Assembly: GCF_010183535.1 (NCBI RefSeq)
Contig: NC_071331.1
Location: 13,020,001-13,084,000, forward strand
Length of the DNA: 64,000 nucleotides
Origin: Caenorhabditis remanei
Lineage: Eukaryota; Nematoda; Chromadorea; Rhabditida; Rhabditidae
Direction: 5' to 3'
In this document: positions 37,799 to 50,152 of the stretch, piece after piece
Position numbering within the stretch: position 1 is the stretch's first letter
How the letters are laid out: each line of letters opens with the position of its first letter
Position numbers and translations under genes: made by a program
The notes under the pieces: generated by a model
What the model was told of the DNA's origin: nothing
The model's database searches: none
What the model saw: only the letters and a program-made list of their open reading frames with translations

Positions 37799-38816
37799 AT
37801 GAATTCTCTTAGGATTCTTTTAGGATTCTGTTTCCTATCAGTTCTTGCATCTGCAGCGTTGCCGGTAGGTTATCTTGAATATCTCGAATGAATTGATTAT
37901 TTCAGCAATGTCCAAGTGGTCAGACTTGTCCAATTGGAGGACTCTGGAGTGAATGGGCAACAACTGGAAAGTGTACATCGGAATGTGGATCATGTGAAAA
38001 ACTGTACTACACAAGAGTCTGTCTGACGGAGAACGCAGGGTGTAATTGCACGTGAGTTATTCTGTGTTGTTTTGTAATCACATTTATGAATTTCCAGTGG
38101 TGACTCGTCTCGTTTCCTCCCTTGCAACACTCAAACTTGTATATATCCTGCTCAAAGATCCTGTTGTATCCCTTTTGTTCCAATGGTTATCAACGGGACA
38201 ATGCAATGTGGACCCATTCCAAAAGATAAAAAATCTTCGAGCGGAAACTCCCAATGCTGTCCACCAGGAGGGATATGGAGCGAATGGACTGCTTTTGGAA
38301 GAGATCCTACAAAAACGTTTTGGGTTCAGACAAGGGAATGTGTTTCCGAAGCAGCAGGCTGTCCATGTGAGGGAGATCGAACAAAACCACAAACAGCATG
38401 TCCATGTTCTTCTTTCGCTAGCGTGGAAAATGTAGCATCATATTGTGGAGAAACTATTGTGAAGAAACGCGAATACAATGTGACAATAACCGACAACACG
38501 TGTTCAATGACTGCTTCGTTGGTCGCTAGCAATGATGACAAGTATGCCAACTGCAAGGCTGTGGGTGAGAAATCGAAAAGCCATTACACAAAAAATGAAT
38601 TAGTTATTTTCAGGGAACTATGACTATCTACCTCGTATCGTGTTTGCAACTCTCGAATTGCCATGTAAAGAAGATAGACCATTCTACTGTGAAGAAAGAC
38701 GTAAGGTTCAAAGTAATTATCTCCCCATCAGTTTCACGTGCGATCTGAAAGAACTCAAATGGAGATATGATTATACTGGAGAAATCGTCAATGGATTTAT
38801 TCAAACCTTGGCTTAA
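37799..38816 (+). CDS. Secreted Cys-rich WSEW protein, copy 2
   Basis: Exons 37799-37864, 37906-38051, 38098-38564, 38614-38816; 293 aa. The chosen start gives a classic signal peptide (ILLGFCFLSVLASAALP). In-frame ATGs at 37763 and 37784 would add a short polar leader. There are two thrombospondin-like repeats: GGLWSEWATTGKC...CGSC in exon 2 and GGIWSEWTAFG...TRECVSEAAGCPC in exon 3. The C-terminal exon has CKEDRPFYC, then PISFTCDLKELKWRYDY, shared with copy 3. Introns fall at the same sites as in its neighbours, so the three arose by tandem duplication. Confidence 0.82.
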
Positions 38817-39135
38817 AATAAAAATTGTTCATCTAGCTTTTCATTTAAATTTGTGTTTGAGAACAATAACGTATTCGCGTTAGATCATATTCCGGCAAAC
38901 CATTATTCGGCACAAGACCGCTACGGAAGCGAGCAAACTTCGGGCCCACTGTATTGCATATGAAACAGATTTTATTTTCGACTACTCACCGAAATGTCTT
39001 CAATCATGTGAAAAACGTTGTGGTTCATTGGTTTTCGATCTATTATCTGTTTCGTTGAACTGTCTAGCCTCGAAAGAAAATATCTGCTCATAAAAAGAGT
39101 TTCTTCTTTCACTTGAAACATCTTGATCTGTCACT

Positions 39136-40210
39136 ATGAATCGAATTTCGGTTTTCATCGTGTTGCTCTTCATTTCGCTGGCTAGTGCTGGTTTATCAGT
39201 GAGTTCCTTCTTTGGCCTTAGTCTAGAATCTAATATTCTCTCAGGCATGTGGTACTTCTGGATGTCCAACAGGAGGAATATGGAGTGATTGGACCGTTAC
39301 TGGAAATACAAATTGCTCGACATCATGTGGTTCCTGCTCATCTTTGTACTACACCAGAATTTGTATTTCTGAACTAGCAGGATGCAATTGCACGTTAGTC
39401 TAAACGGGTAGTTAGTTCAGCACAATTATCAATTTTTCAGCGGAGACACTTCCCGATATATTCCATGCAACACCGACGTCTGTGCCTACCCATCTCAAAA
39501 GTCATGTTGCACTCCATATGTTCCAATGGTCATCGATGGATCCTACATCTGTGGACCAATTCCAGTTGATAAATCATCAAGTACCACTTCTTGTTGTCCC
39601 ACTGGAGGTCTCCTATCGGATTGGAGTTTATATGGAAGAAATGATGAAAACACAGCATGGATCAGGACTCGAGAATGTTTGACGACAGATGTTGGATGCG
39701 CATGTACTGATAATCTCATTGAAACTAGCACTGCGTGTCCCTGTCCGACAACACTTGTTGATTTGACAGACACCAGTTGCAATACAGTGAACTATGCAGA
39801 GGCTTACTATTCCAATATTGTCGTCAATGATACAAAATGTGAAGCAACATTTTCGATGCAAGCTTCAAATTACACAAACTCCGGCAATAGTGAAAAATAT
39901 ATCTACTGTGGACATGATGGTTTTGACTCATTCGACAACTGATGTTATCGTAATAATGTTCATTATTTCAGGAAACTACACATCCTCTGGTACCCCAATC
40001 ATTCTTTTCCAAATCTCTCCCAACGAGACAAAAGCAACGACTTGTCAGTTTGATCGTCCATTCGATTGTGGTGCAATATCTACTGAATCAACTGCTCATC
40101 CGACAGTTCCCATATCTTTTACTTGTGACTTGGAGGCGTTGACGTGGCAATATGACTACAATGGATGGCATGTCACTGGATATAACCAAGCTATGATTCT
40201 TTATGATTGA
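39136..40210 (+). CDS. Secreted Cys-rich WSEW protein, copy 3
   Basis: Exons 39136-39198, 39245-39393, 39441-39919, 39972-40210; 309 aa. The signal peptide is ISVFIVLLFISLASAGLS. Repeats are GGIWSDWTVTG with CGSC, then GGLLSDW, in which the first tryptophan is replaced by leucine. The third exon's donor is GGTTTT, weaker than the GGGTGA-type donors of its relatives. The C-terminal exon has CQFDRPFDC, PISFTCDLEALTWQYDYNGW and several NxT sites. It is the most N-glycosylated of the three. Confidence 0.8.
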
Positions 40211-40355
40211 AATTTCGAGTTGAATGAAATATTGCATTTTCGTTTCATGTAAAGAATTTCTTACAGGGAAATATTTGCATCAAAATGCTCATTGCTCATT
40301 GAATACAGACCAAATCTTGTACTTTCTTTTGTGAATTTCTTCCCATTCTTGTCAC

Positions 40356-40770
40356 ATGATATGGATGTTTGCGACTCTTTTTCTCTTGAATACATCTATC
40401 TTTGCTGTTAATACCAAAGGTCATTCAACTCTGACTGGAAAGTTCTCTCAGCCGGTTATCAGTCTTTCAGAATGCCGAAAAAGGGAAGATCAAACCGAAA
40501 GGTTTATCGTCCCCATGAATCTAGATTACTCACAATTTGGATCTTTTTCCTGGTTGCACTGTACATAAAGATATGGTTGGATATAGTCAAATAGTGAATC
40601 GAGGTAGGTATCAGCTATGAATTAAAGACCATTGAAACGCAGAAATTGGTTTTTCAGCAGCCGAGCATTCATCAAAATCTCGGTGCCTACCCATCTTAAA
40701 AGCAGAGATTTGCTCCATCGTCATCAGTTCATGCATTTGAGATGTTATTCCAGTTGATGAACACTAAACT
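40356..40770 (+). pseudogene. Degraded fragment of a fourth WSEW-family gene
   Basis: A frame at 40356 starts with a signal-peptide-like stretch (IWMFATLFLLNTSIFAV) but then departs from the family. Further on, 40708-40770 aligns at DNA level with exon 3 of copy 3: GTGCCTACCCATCT-AAAAG, then GTCATC and ATTCCAGTTGAT in the same order with deletions. Stops interrupt all frames. Confidence 0.5.
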
Positions 40771-40849
40771 ATTCTTTCTATAAATTTAAATTTCAGAAAA
40801 ACAAATAAAACAGAAAAATTATTTATGTATCAATCAAAAGTATCTACAT

Positions 40850-43278
40850 TTATAGTTTAGAAGTTTGTGATCTCTTTTGCAGGAACTGTGCCAAATCGCA
40901 AACCCATTTTGGTTGTTCATTTGTATACTTCCGGAATTCTTCCATTATATGATCGTACGCTCTGAAAGTACATATTTCATGTTGTCTTCAATTCACTACA
41001 TTCATAACTTACCGTCCATCAGAAGCACCCAGTGCTGAATGCAGAATGAAATCGTCTGGAGCTATCGAATCAACGAGAGCCATCGACTCTGGTTTCAATT
41101 CTGCTACAGCGTGTCTCAGTTTCTCTCTCAAGTCTTCTCCGAATTTTCCTCCTGACGCGTATCCAGTTATATACAACGTGGCAAGATGTCTTTCCAAAAG
41201 GAATAGAGAAAATAGATTGAGAACTTTTTGAAGAACTGTCTTTACAGTGACATCTTCAACTTCTTCTATAAACTTCTGAACCCAATCAATCATAGTGTGT
41301 TCTGTGTAGGCAACTGACAAGTTGACAGCTCGATGAACTTGAATTTCATTCCGAACTTCGAATGAGTTCTTTCCGGCTCCTTTCAGTTTTTTGGCTTCAG
41401 ATGATGTTGTTTGAAGTAGGTGATAAGTGAGATATCGATAAGCAGAAAGTGCATCGTCCACTGGATTTGATGACCATGATGAGAACTTTGAAGGGTTTGA
41501 ATTCAAGAAAGACATCGTAGACATTGGAGTATTAATAGTTCCAATTGATGACACTTTTCCCAACAGAATATTACTCGTTTGCTGAAGAATCATGAAGTTC
41601 TCTCCTTCAAAAGTCTGTGATGGATCATTATCATCTCGGAGTGTATTCAGTCGAGACATATGGAGGAATCTGAAATTGCTTATATTGAGTTAAAAGAAGT
41701 TCGAGAGAAGTTACGTACCCATGACCTCCACACGCTTTTCTTGCTTCTCCAAGCGATTCAACTCCTAGCCACGTGGCTACTGGCTTTGCTCCAGATGACA
41801 GTGCGTGGACTTCTTTTGAAAATTCAGATAATTCCTCTGACTTTTCTCCCATCATTACTCTCATCATGTACTCTGTGAATTTCTCGACGAATCTTTAAAA
41901 ACGAATGTTACTTGCCACAAAAGTTTTAATGGAAATCTCACGTCTTTTGGAAAATCCTAATACAAATAGCTGCGGAAAGATATGGAAACAGACGATATTG
42001 TTGAAGAGGATATTCCAAAACAGGAATCTCATTTTCAGCTGAAATAGGGATAATCGAAAGTGTGTTTTGTTTTTTGATTAGATTATTTACCTCCTTTTTC
42101 TGGTCCAAATTGTCTTCTTGCGACACTGTATCGGATTGCTATAGTGGAGGCGAAAGTACAAGCCATCATACCTTTTGCGATGATTCCAAGTCTGAAAATT
42201 ATTATTTGTTTCCTTGTTAGAGTCAACCCTAATCACCTTCCAACTGAGAGAGTTCCTAAACTGACACTTTGTTTCTCACTAGCCGATTTGAAACTTGTCA
42301 CATATTTCCCATCTGGAGTGATATCACATCCTTTGTTTAGCAGTGCACTCAGTGGAGCTCTATGATTCTTGAATTCTATCCACCCGTTCTCTACTCCCTG
42401 CCAACATCCTGGCTTTGATCCCATATCTCCGATAGTGATTCCAGGAAGAGTTTGAAATGTTTTGGGACATCGCACTTGTATCACAAATCCATGAAATCCT
42501 TCGTTCTTCCCACCAACGTGAAGTTGAGCGTACACAACTACATGGGTGGCAGAGTGAGCTGAAATCAAACAGAATGTGTAGCTGAACTTTCTCAAGAATG
42601 ACTTACAAACATTTCCAGCCCAGCACTTGATTGCACCAACGTCTGGAGTATTGAACACTAGTTGTCCATTATCAAAAGTTGCCGTCGTTTGAATTTCTGC
42701 AGTATTTGAGCCATGACCGATTTCTGTCAGACAGAATGCTCCAACAATCTGAATGATATTTTTCAGAAGTTGTGAAACATTGTGTGTCACGAACCTCATT
42801 ATTCTCAATCTGTTGCACCAATTCCTTGTGTCTTTCAGTGCCCATTGATTTCACAGCTGCTCCAAAAACATTTCCATGAAGAAAAAGTCTAGCAGATGTT
42901 CCTTGATCGTATGCTTCAAGAGTCTCAGTCAAAGCGTGGAAGTTTTCAAGATCTGAGTATGGCTGGAAATTCTTAATAGTCTAGACTAACAAAGGGTTTT
43001 ACTCACATCTTTAAAAAGTCCCCACTCGACAATTTTCTTCCATCTCTGATGAACGACTTCTCGATGCTCTTCACGACTCAAAACTCTAAAATCCCTTTGA
43101 AAAACTGGTTCAGATTTCATTTTGGCGACAACTTCTGCCTGAAATTTCCGTTCGGTCACTCTCAATTTGTATAGCTTACCTTGAGTCTAACATGTTCCTC
43201 TCCCTCAACAGCTGCTTTCAATTTTCTCCAATCGAAGGTCGCCATTTTCCGATATTTGTCGATTAATGGAGCACTCAT
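40850..43278 (-). CDS. Peroxisomal acyl-CoA oxidase
   Basis: Ten exons (minus): 43278-43180, 43138-43007, 42962-42795, 42748-42607, 42558-42237, 42191-42091, 42038-41942, 41892-41719, 41669-41013, 40961-40850; 667 aa, normal for the family. The FAD-binding and substrate region has GAFCLTEIGHGSN and a GLG-like core. The C-terminal helical half has CGGHGFLHMSRL and DPSQTFEGEN, which contains the catalytic-base region. The last three residues are SKL, a type 1 peroxisomal targeting signal. It should catalyse the first step of peroxisomal beta-oxidation, acyl-CoA to 2-enoyl-CoA with H2O2; nematode relatives also shorten ascaroside side chains. C. elegans has several acox genes and I cannot say which is orthologous. 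An ATTTTTCAG acceptor at 43286-43294 precedes the start. Confidence 0.93.
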
Positions 43279-43285
43279 TTTTTGT

Positions 43286-43294
43286 CTGAAAAAT
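43286..43294 (-). promoter_or_regulatory. Likely trans-splice acceptor of the acyl-CoA oxidase gene
   Basis: ATTTTTCAG on the minus strand ends 7 bases before the ATG at 43278. This fits SL trans-splicing, since no upstream exon is evident. Confidence 0.5.
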
Positions 43295-44098
43295 ATATTT
43301 TTAATATCGAAAACGTTGAAAATGAAAGAAAAAAATCGTATATCCAGATGGTTTTATTACATTCCGGTAGAATAGGAAGAGTGTAGCCTTATCAGAGAAA
43401 AAGAAGAAGAAAACAAAAAAGAGAGACACAGAGAAGATGAGACAACATGACTACAGCGTGGTGTTTTGGTATAAAAAGAGATGGAGGAATAGACGGTTAA
43501 TTGGATATAATGATGATTAGGTGGTGTTATGTGTATTTGTGGAAAAATAACAAAGAGAGCAAGGCGTTATCGACAATTAGCTCCAATTTGATCTACCAGT
43601 AAACAAGAATAATATTGAGTCTCTCGGATTGCAGAGTACGCGACTGGGGAGTTTAACAAGAAGTTGTGAAGAAGGAAGTCACGGTGAAAACATCAGGTTT
43701 CGATCTACACATAAGCTCCAAGTGTATCTAGCAGACTGTGAGGAAACATCTAAATCTTGAATTCGATATTTTTCCATCCAAAGAAAACTTTGCGAGTTTT
43801 CCAAGAAGCAACAGAACATGATATCTGTGTGATTTCCCATTTCGAAGACATTTATTTTGGTTTGCAATCAATATGATCACAAGTGAAAATGGTTATACAA
43901 AAGAACAGCATGAAAATATTGACAAAAAATGTTTCGGACAAAAAGTTTTTACAAAATTTCTACAAAAAGAGGTAGAAATACGCAAAACGACGGAGAGGGG
44001 TGGGAATTCGGAGCCTAGAAGGATACAATAGAGATGGATTATTTGGTGACATAAATAGTAAAATTGAGGAAACACAAAAAGAAAAAAAAGAAGGGCAT
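43295..44098. other. Intergenic region
   Basis: Between the start of the acyl-CoA oxidase gene and the stop of the His-rich gene, both minus strand. It holds the oxidase promoter and the 3' flank of the His-rich gene. I see no other feature. Confidence 0.5.
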
Positions 44099-45511
44099 CT
44101 AGGAATTGAAAACACCACCGCTATTCGGTGACAACGAGTCGTTCTGCGTGGTTTCTCCCGCTTTGCTATTTCCACGATTTTTGTTTAGAGTACGTACTTT
44201 ATGACTGGATCCGGCACGAGACACACGTTTTACTCGAATGGCTGAAAATCGGATTTGTTGGAAAATAATCAAAGGAGGCCTTGTGAGGAAGATGAACGGG
44301 AAAACTTTAAAAATATTTGACTTTTCGACAAAGAAACCCATTCATCTCCCTCACTATATGGAAATACAAACACCGAAAGCTTACACAATGATAACAAATG
44401 ATAATAAATGTACCTACTGAGTTCGAATGCTCACTGGCGTCGTGATCACTTGGGAATGTTGGAAGTGGAGTATCTGTATTACGGCGTTTTCTTGTTTCTG
44501 ATTCTTCTGTGGTTTCTTCGGTTTCATCGGTTTGAATCTCGTCTTCTGGTTCATCCTCATCATGTCCTTGATCTGTGCTGCGGTGGTGTCGGTGTCCTGG
44601 AGAATGAAAATACAGCTAAATCATCAGAGTTCAAAAAGAGTATCCATGAAATAGCAGCCATTTATTCACGGTTGAACTAACGGGAACGGAAACACAAAAA
44701 ACGATTGAAGCAGCCAACTTTAGTATCAAACTGAGGAACCAAAAATCTCAGAGACCCTAGAGCCTAAATTCCCAGAATCCTCACCTCCTTCACTTCCGCT
44801 TCTCTTCACCAAATGATGTTCTCCATGACCTTCAGGAGTGTTTCTCTTCTGATGATCATGCATTTCCAAGTGATGCTCAACATGCTCTGATCTCTTCTGA
44901 TGCCCATGATGATCATCAGCACTTCTCTTTTCGTGCCCATGATGTTCGTCTGCACTCCTCTTCTGATGACCATGATGGTCTTCTGAATTTCTCTTCTCAT
45001 GACCGTGATGATCATCTTTAGCCATCACTGCCACGTGTCCTTCCGGAGTGTGAGGAGAACTTCTCTTGACATGTGGATGTCCTTCTGATCTCTTGATTCT
45101 GTGATGATCGGAACTTCTCTTGACTGGAGTTGGATGATCTTGATGTGGAAGATGTTCAGCATGACGCTTCTCCCTGTGATGTACTCCATGACTAATTTCA
45201 ATCTCTTCTTCTGTTCTCTCTGAACTATACAATCCACGCTTCTTTCTTGTTGATGGATCTTCCTCAACTTCATTCAACTGATCTTCAAGAGTTCCCTGAA
45301 AATTGAAAATTCTGACTGATGGATGACACTTCAAAAGATTGCAACTTACCTCTTGACTATCAGTTCCTTCATTTTCAGCCTCTGTCGTTGTTTCCAATGA
45401 AGATTCTGTCTCAGTTTCAGTTTCCTCAGATTCATTATCCTTTCCGATTGGGAAAGAGTTCACGAAAAGTATGGAGACGCAGAAAAGTAGTATTAAATTC
45501 CGAAAGTTCAT
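44099..45511 (-). CDS. Secreted His-rich repeat protein with many KR cleavage sites
   Basis: Exons (minus): 45511-45350, 45295-44785, 44596-44414, 44241-44099; 332 aa in phase. The signal peptide is NLILLFCVSILFVNSFP. An acidic Glu/Thr-rich stretch follows. Then a run of about a dozen KR dibasic sites separates short His-rich units such as SADDHHGHQKR, SADEHHGHEKR and NSEDHHGHQKR. This looks like a neuropeptide-type precursor whose products would be His-rich and probably bind zinc or copper. The last two exons are acidic and then basic without His repeats. The donor ending exon 2 can also be read through to a stop at 44726, giving an alternative C-terminus. A GTTTCAG acceptor 10 bases upstream of the ATG suggests trans-splicing. 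I do not recognise a named orthologue. Confidence 0.78.
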
Positions 45512-46445
45512 TCTGATCAATCTGAAACTATTCGAATAGAATATGAATGATCAACTGAATACTGAAAAACAATATCGAAAAACTGATGTAAAAAGTAAAA
45601 AAATGGGCGGATCATTGTCCCAGTGGTGCTGGTGACACACTTAGAAAAGATTGACGAATTTGTGACGGTCGAATGATTTTTTCCAGGAAAACCCGAAAAA
45701 GAACGATAGGGCAATTATAAACAACCGACCGACCAATTTGAAGTTTTTCGATGGATGAATACTCGTTACGGGTCGCTGGGTTCGGGAGGATATTTTTTTT
45801 TAGAATGACGATTTTGGTTTTTGATGACGAGATGATTACGGTAGAATAGAATGGTGGATTGAGAGAAAAGGGGATAGAAGTTGAGGTTTTTTCCTGAAGG
45901 GGAAGAAATTGAAATGATGGAACAAAACATCCGGATAGGAAATATTTCAAAAATAACATGATGACATATGTTTGGGGAACAGTTGGTTGAGAAATCGGAT
46001 GATTGGATGAGTCAAAGGGAGGTAGGACACTTGAAGTGTCCAATGTTTCTTCTGGTAGTTATGAAATCAGTTATCTTATATTATGGGATCAAAGGTTTCA
46101 GATCCTGAACCCGACCAACTCGACCAACCAATAAAAAATTGTCATGAATCACAACCATTTGAATTGAGACCAGTGACTTCAACACATTTGATCTTGAATT
46201 GTTCCTTAAAGCTAGATCCCAGACACTGTTTAACGAAATAACCCGATGAGCCTTGAATTATTGGATTGATTTGTTTATTCACAACAAAACTTCATTCTTT
46301 TTGTTTTGGTTCTCTCTACTAAAAAAAATACAGAAAAATCAAAATAAAACAAAGTGACAATTCATAAATAGGTCATATGAAATTGAAAACGAAGAGTTGA
46401 ACGCATTCGATGAAAATTTTAATTGTTGGCTAAACAGGAAGACTG
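45512..46445. other. Intergenic region
   Basis: About 930 bp between the His-rich gene's start and the 3' end of the chemoreceptor array. It contains ORFs without coding character and no visible repeat. It presumably holds the His-rich gene promoter. Confidence 0.45.
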
Positions 46446-47652
46446 TCATAAATGTTTCCTCTGAACTGACTGTGAATTCATTGTCGACACTTTGATCTCA
46501 CTCTGAAAATCATCTTTGCAAATCTAAAGCTATTCCAATGACTCACGATTCTGACACTCTCACATTTCAAAGTTCTCAAAAACTGTCTGGAGAAGTCTCG
46601 ATTAAGCAGAAGAATGCAGAATGGATTGATGTATGAAAGGATTCCATTGGCTATTGGATAAAGAGCACGCATTGTGTAGATTGGTCCGGTCTAGAAATTT
46701 TAAGAGTAATTGAATTTACAATAGTTTCTAAAAACCTTACATTTTGGGTTTGGGAGAAGTAATTCTGGAAAATATAATAAGCAAACATCACAAAGAATGC
46801 ACAGAGAAGCGCAAGAACTTGGAAAGCCAAGTGCTTTTCTCTTTGGAGAGATCTGAAAATAATGTTGAGTGAGAAGTCTGTGACTTTTAAGAAATTTACT
46901 TTGAAATTCCAGCAGTATGTTTTCTCAAGAACTTCCATAGAGCTAAATAGGAAACCACACAAACCAAACAAGTCATCGCAACAATTATCAGTGCCATCAG
47001 AGTATTGCGCTAAAATTATTTTTTCGCTATTTTTACTGGTACAAACACCAACCGTTATCACAGGTCTCGGTGCGACCACCTCCATTGTTTCCAGTGCATC
47101 ATAATGAAAATCAGTGTCTTTCAGCACAACAATGCTTATCAATGTTGGTAATACCCAGTAGACAATCACAATTTTCCACGTGGAAGCTTCTTGAATTTTC
47201 ATAGTGATCGAATGGTGAGGAACGGATATAACAAGATAGCGATGGATGGATAGGAAAACTATTCCAGCACAACGAATATATAAAAAGAAGTAAATAGAGT
47301 TGTATGTCCAGGCAGCAATGTAATACTCTTGGTAACGAAAATAAAACTCTTTTAGGCCAGGAACCATTCGGATTCCCCAGATTGTGATGAACACTATCAT
47401 AGCTATAATGTCAGCGATACACTGTAAATTGAACAATAATGTTGTATCCCTCTGTTTTATTTAGGCCTAACGAAGCTCGAACAGGTTTTTTGAACTCACA
47501 TGTTGCAACAAAATTGTGTAAAACGTCGTTTTGTAAGTTTTCGAGTAGCATCTCAGTCTCAAAAGACAGATCAACACAATAATGTAAAAAGGAAGACTCG
47601 GAACAGACATAACATAATAGAAATATAGTGGCCAGGCGGGAGGAGTATCCAT
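46446..47652 (-). CDS. srv-class chemoreceptor, array gene 1
   Basis: Exons (minus): 47652-47500, 47421-47053, 47009-46900, 46852-46741, 46690-46547, 46502-46446; 314 aa. Seven TM helices with almost no extracellular N-terminus (MDTPPAWPLYFYYVMS). Marks shared through the array are CIADIIAM after exon 1, YIRCAGIVFLSIHRYLV in TM3, WVLPTLISIVVLKD, NTLMAL, RKHTAGISK, QNYFSQTQN, and MRALYPIANGILSYINPFCILLLNRD in TM7. I assign this to the srv class of the Srg superfamily from these motifs; sru or srx are less likely. Such receptors sit on sensory cilia and sense environmental or pheromone cues. The donor ending exon 2 (ACG|GTTGGT) is weak. Confidence 0.82.
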
Positions 47653-47906
47653 TTATTTGATAGATGATAATAAGATCAACTGGATCAGAATAGCGAGCAA
47701 AGTTTGGAAAAAACGCAACAAAAAGTAATTATAGAATCGGTTTGAGGGCGGGGAGAGAGAAGGGAAACATGAGAAAGTCCGTGTGAAAGACTATAAGTTT
47801 TTTTGTGGGTTTCCTTACTTTATAGGCACGAAATGGGAACATAAAAATGGGGAAAAGTGAAACATAATTGAATATTGCAAGTCAAAAATCACATGTCCGA
47901 AATAAT

Positions 47907-49404
47907 TTATGCTCTGGAATGTCGATGTACCGTGCCAGGTTGTGCAGCTGAAACAATGGATAATTTCGCTTCGCTCTGAAAATGAAATGAATTAATTCGA
48001 TTTAAATGGCTAACAAACCACTCGTATCCCTGCACATTTCAGCATTCTCATAAATTGTCTACAGAATTCACGATTGAGAAAGAGGATACAGTACGGATTG
48101 ATGTAGGAGAGAATTCCATTGGCAATAGGGTACAAGGCACGCATTATGTAAACTGGACCAGCCTGGAAAACAAGAATGAAAATCAGACATAGTGGGGAAA
48201 GAAAAAAGTTGATTTCAAATGAGGAAAACTTGAATGAGCGAGCAGCTGTGCTCCGCCGAGCGCATTATCTGTGTGGGATACCAAGAAGCAGCAGAATCGT
48301 TCGGTGTTTCGGAGTGCACTTGTTCAAAAATGGTTGGATCATGAAAGACATAAACTAGTTGAGCCTAGGCAAATGATGTTTTGAAATGTTTCTAAAACAA
48401 GTCCGTGATTTAGTTAGTGGTCGAGACTGGGAAGCGGGATTCGCGATAATTCAGAAGTAGTTCCCTGTTAAGGTAAACCTACATTCTGAGTCTGCGAGAA
48501 GTAATTATTGGCGAGAAAAAACAAAAACATCACGAAAAATGCACATAAGAGAGCCAATACTTGAAATGCCAAGTATAGCTCCCTCTGGAGAGTTCTGGAA
48601 ATAATGTTTATAACAAAATGGAAACATTTGGGCACTCACTTTGAAAATTTCGAGGATTGTCGTCGAAGAATGACCCACATTGCAAAGTACGAGCCGACGC
48701 ATATGAAGCATGTCAATGCAACAATTATGAGAGCCATCATGGTGTTCCTCTGAAAAGGCAAACTTCCTCTCACCAATTTCATAATTTATTGTTTATTGAT
48801 AAAAATATAATTAAGTTTACCAATAATTTTTACACAAAACTTACTGCAATAATTTCTCTTGGCACAACCAACTCCATGGTTGCCAATGAGTCATAATGGA
48901 TATTTGTATCTTTCAGAATTACAATACTGATTAAAGTGGGTATAATCCAATAAACCATTACTATCTTCCATGTGGCTGCTTCTTGAACTATAGCTGTAAC
49001 CAGGCTATGAGGAGCAGAAATTACTAGATAACGGTGAACTGAAAGTAACACAATTCCACTGCATCGGATGAATATAGTATAGTAAGCCGAGTTATAGGTC
49101 CAAGCAGGAATATAATAGTCTTGATACTCAAAATAAACATCTTTGAAACCAGGAACTGTTCGAAGACCCCAAGAAGTCATGTACACTATCATTGTTAGAA
49201 TATCAGCAAGACACTGAAAATGTTGGAATTTGATCTCTATTTTCCTATTTTACTCACATGTTGCAGAAGAATATTATAGAAAGTAGTTTGATACATTTTC
49301 GAACTATACCGTAATCTCAATAAACATATAAAAACCATAATATACAATGGAAGACTGAAAGAAGAGACACAATAATATGCATACAGAGGCCAGAGAAGAT
49401 CCAT
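47907..49404 (-). CDS. srv-class chemoreceptor, array gene 2 (recent duplicate)
   Basis: Exons (minus): 49404-49258, 49213-48845, 48749-48640, 48594-48483, 48162-48019, 47975-47907. Start is MDLLWPLYAYYC. TM3 reads YIRC-like FIRCSGIVLLSVHRYLV, and the C-tail SEAKLSIVSAAQPGTVHRHSRA. The loop RRQSSKFSK replaces the RKHTAGLSK of most array members. Intron 4 (48163-48482) is unusually long and carries inserted sequence shared only with gene 3. Gene 3 is nearly identical in exons and introns, so the two are a young tandem pair. Confidence 0.83.
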
Positions 49405-49826
49405 TCCTGTTCAAAACTGCAGATTGAAAGGAAAGAGGAAGTGAATTTAGGATAGATATTTTGCAAATACTCGTAAACACGTGGTTCTGATTAGTATCAG
49501 TGAGAATACACTTTGAAAATAAGTGCACGTGGATGGCTACTTGAGAGAGAAGAACAAAAAATGCTGGGGGATACGGGTGATTAGAATAACAAGCGACGAA
49601 TTCAATGAAATCGGAAGAAAATTTGAGTTCGTGCTGACAAAGACTGGCAGTGCGGGGCGAGGAAAACAAGGAAAAATTAATTCCAGTATGAGAATCAGAC
49701 TTCTGAATGCAAAAAGGAAATGTTCAGACATGTGTTTGCAAAGAAAATTCCGGTTTTTCTTTGCTTTTTTGGTAATCAAATTTGGAACAACTTCCATAAA
49801 ATCCAATAGTATTTCAAAATCACCTA

Positions 49827-50152
49827 CAGTACCGGTCAAAAGGTTATCAACTTTGGCTGTTTTCTATCTCGAAAGTTACAGGTTGTCAAAGTGATTAGCT
49901 CCAAAATTACGCTAATATGCACTGAAATTAGTCGATGCACTGAAATTAGTCGATACTTTGACAACCTGTAACTTTCAAGGCAGTGTCCCTACAAAAAAAT
50001 GATCAACTTCAAAAATGAAGTGATATTTTTGCTCTGTTCAGCCCATACAAAATATAAATTATCGAACATTCAGGTCACACCGAAATACACTGTCAAAGTT
50101 GGTCAGTTTCCACTGAAAACAGCTAAAGTTGATAACCTTTTGAGCGGTACTG
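49827..50152. mobile_element. TA-flanked MITE present in one copy of a duplicated spacer
   Basis: The 326-bp element has 38-bp terminal inverted repeats with two mismatches, beginning CAGTACCG(G/C)TCAAAAGG, and TA directly on both sides. CAGT ends and a TA target are typical of Tc1/mariner elements. A second inverted pair lies inside (GTTACAGGTTGTCAAAG near 49875 and its complement near 49955), with a tandem ACTGAAATTAGTCGAT. There is no ORF of note. The matching spacer at 52555-52575 lacks the element. Confidence 0.85.

Noticed and set aside
44408..44680. Plus-strand frame opposite exon 3 of the His-rich gene
   Set aside because: It is the antisense shadow of a real minus-strand exon with good splice sites.
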